Assembly: GCA_013693855.1 (NCBI GenBank) | Contig: CP059261.1 | Span: forward strand, 60,172-65,504 | Direction: 5' to 3' | Source: Micropruina sp. | GTDB taxonomy: Bacteria > Actinomycetota > Actinomycetes > Propionibacteriales > Propionibacteriaceae | Length of the DNA: 5,333 bases | Shown here: positions 4,951-5,333 of the stretch, in pieces | Layout: each line of letters starts with the position of its first letter | How positions within the stretch are numbered: position 1 is the first letter of the stretch | Notes under the pieces: generated by a model | What the model was told of the DNA's origin: nothing | The model's input: only the letters and a program-made list of their open reading frames with translations | Databases searched by the model: none | Position numbers and translations under genes: made by a program

Positions 4951-5333
4951 CTACCCAGCCGCCTCGCCACCCGATGAATCGGACGAGGCCGCCAGCGCCG
5001 CCTCCCGGGCCGCCAGCGCGCGCCGCCCGACACTCCGGGCCACCATGACCGCCATCCCGATCGCGAACGCCGCGAACACCCACCACTGCAGGGCGTAGCC
5101 GCCGTTGCGCCACGACCCCTCCTCGGTGGGCAGCGTCACCGCGGCCGGGGTCAGCCCTTGGGCCTTCGAATCGGCCTCCGACAAGGTCAGAAACCCCGGC
5201 AGCAGGGGTTGGGGCCACATCTGGGCGAGCCGGGGCAGCCGCACCGAGCCGAGCGTCCCGTCCGGGGTCGCATGGTCGCTGCCCGGTTCGGACGGCAGGA
5301 AGATCCCACCCTGCAGCACCTCTCCCGACGGTG
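4951..5333 (-). CDS. SURF1 family protein, C-terminal part
   Basis: The visible 127 residues are the end of a gene that begins beyond the right edge; the frame is read from 5331 down to TAG at 4953-4951. PSGEVLQGGIFLPSE, the following LPRLAQMWPQPLLPGFLTL and the end ...WRNGGYALQWWVFAAFAIGMAVMVARS match the late SURF1 domain: a soluble strand-rich part followed by the second membrane helix (GGYALQWW is the usual entry to it). A charged, alanine-rich tail follows, ending SSGGEAAG. SURF1 proteins help assemble haem-copper cytochrome c oxidase in the membrane. A DUF3817 gene directly after SURF1 is a neighbourhood I associate with Actinomycetota. No frame break is seen. GTG 5319 is internal, not the start. 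Confidence 0.88.
   Translation of the reverse strand, partial: PSGEVLQGGIFLPSEPGSDHATPDGTLGSVRLPRLAQMWPQPLLPGFLTLSEADSKAQGLTPAAVTLPTEEGSWRNGGYALQWWVFAAFAIGMAVMVARSVGRRALAAREAALAASSDSSGGEAAG

Noticed and set aside
4941..5033. Longer DUF3817 start at 5033
   Set aside because: The extension overlaps the SURF1 coding end and reads as arginine-rich shadow sequence; ATG 4940 fits the family length.

Overview
The window is high-GC and carries rsmG, parA and parB in that order on the + strand, with two parS sites. This is the layout found beside the replication origin in Actinomycetota. The protein flavour (a ParA N-terminus reading LPRPxxxRVIVVANQKGG, a DUF3817 protein beside SURF1) and the many copies of a TCTCGACAGGCTCGA-type repeat suggest an actinobacterium, perhaps of the Propionibacteriales; the genus cannot be told from this sequence.

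Layout. 1-198: 3' end of rsmG. 199-1212: about 1 kb with no convincing gene, rich in G and T on the + strand, holding three short related repeats, one perfect DnaA-box-like TTATCCACA and, at its right end, a parS site. 1213-2131: parA, with a second, perfect parS inside its 5' coding part. 2128-3029: parB, overlapping parA by ATGA. 3067-3600: a GNAT-family acetyltransferase. 3601-4574: nearly 1 kb of REP-like repeats with no gene. On the - strand, 4940-4575 encodes a DUF3817 membrane protein, preceded by the C-terminal part of a SURF1 protein (from the window's right edge down to 4951).

As written, parA and parB are broken. parA needs one base restored at two places and parB needs small corrections at three. 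All five lie in C or G runs and all can be explained by a run being too short. After correction they give a normal 306-residue ParA and a 301-residue ParB with all family motifs. This looks like homopolymer error in the assembly rather than gene decay.

How the parts work together: ParB loads at parS and spreads on DNA, and the ParA ATPase drives segregation of the origin region. The parS sites sit just upstream of and within parA, so ParB binding could also affect parA transcription. The SURF1-DUF3817 pair is a separate unit for membrane/respiratory functions, converging on the GNAT gene. The repeat cluster fills the space between these converging units and may act as a transcription end zone. 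I found no convincing undescribed multi-gene system; the most unusual content is the repeat cluster and the skewed 1-kb spacer.
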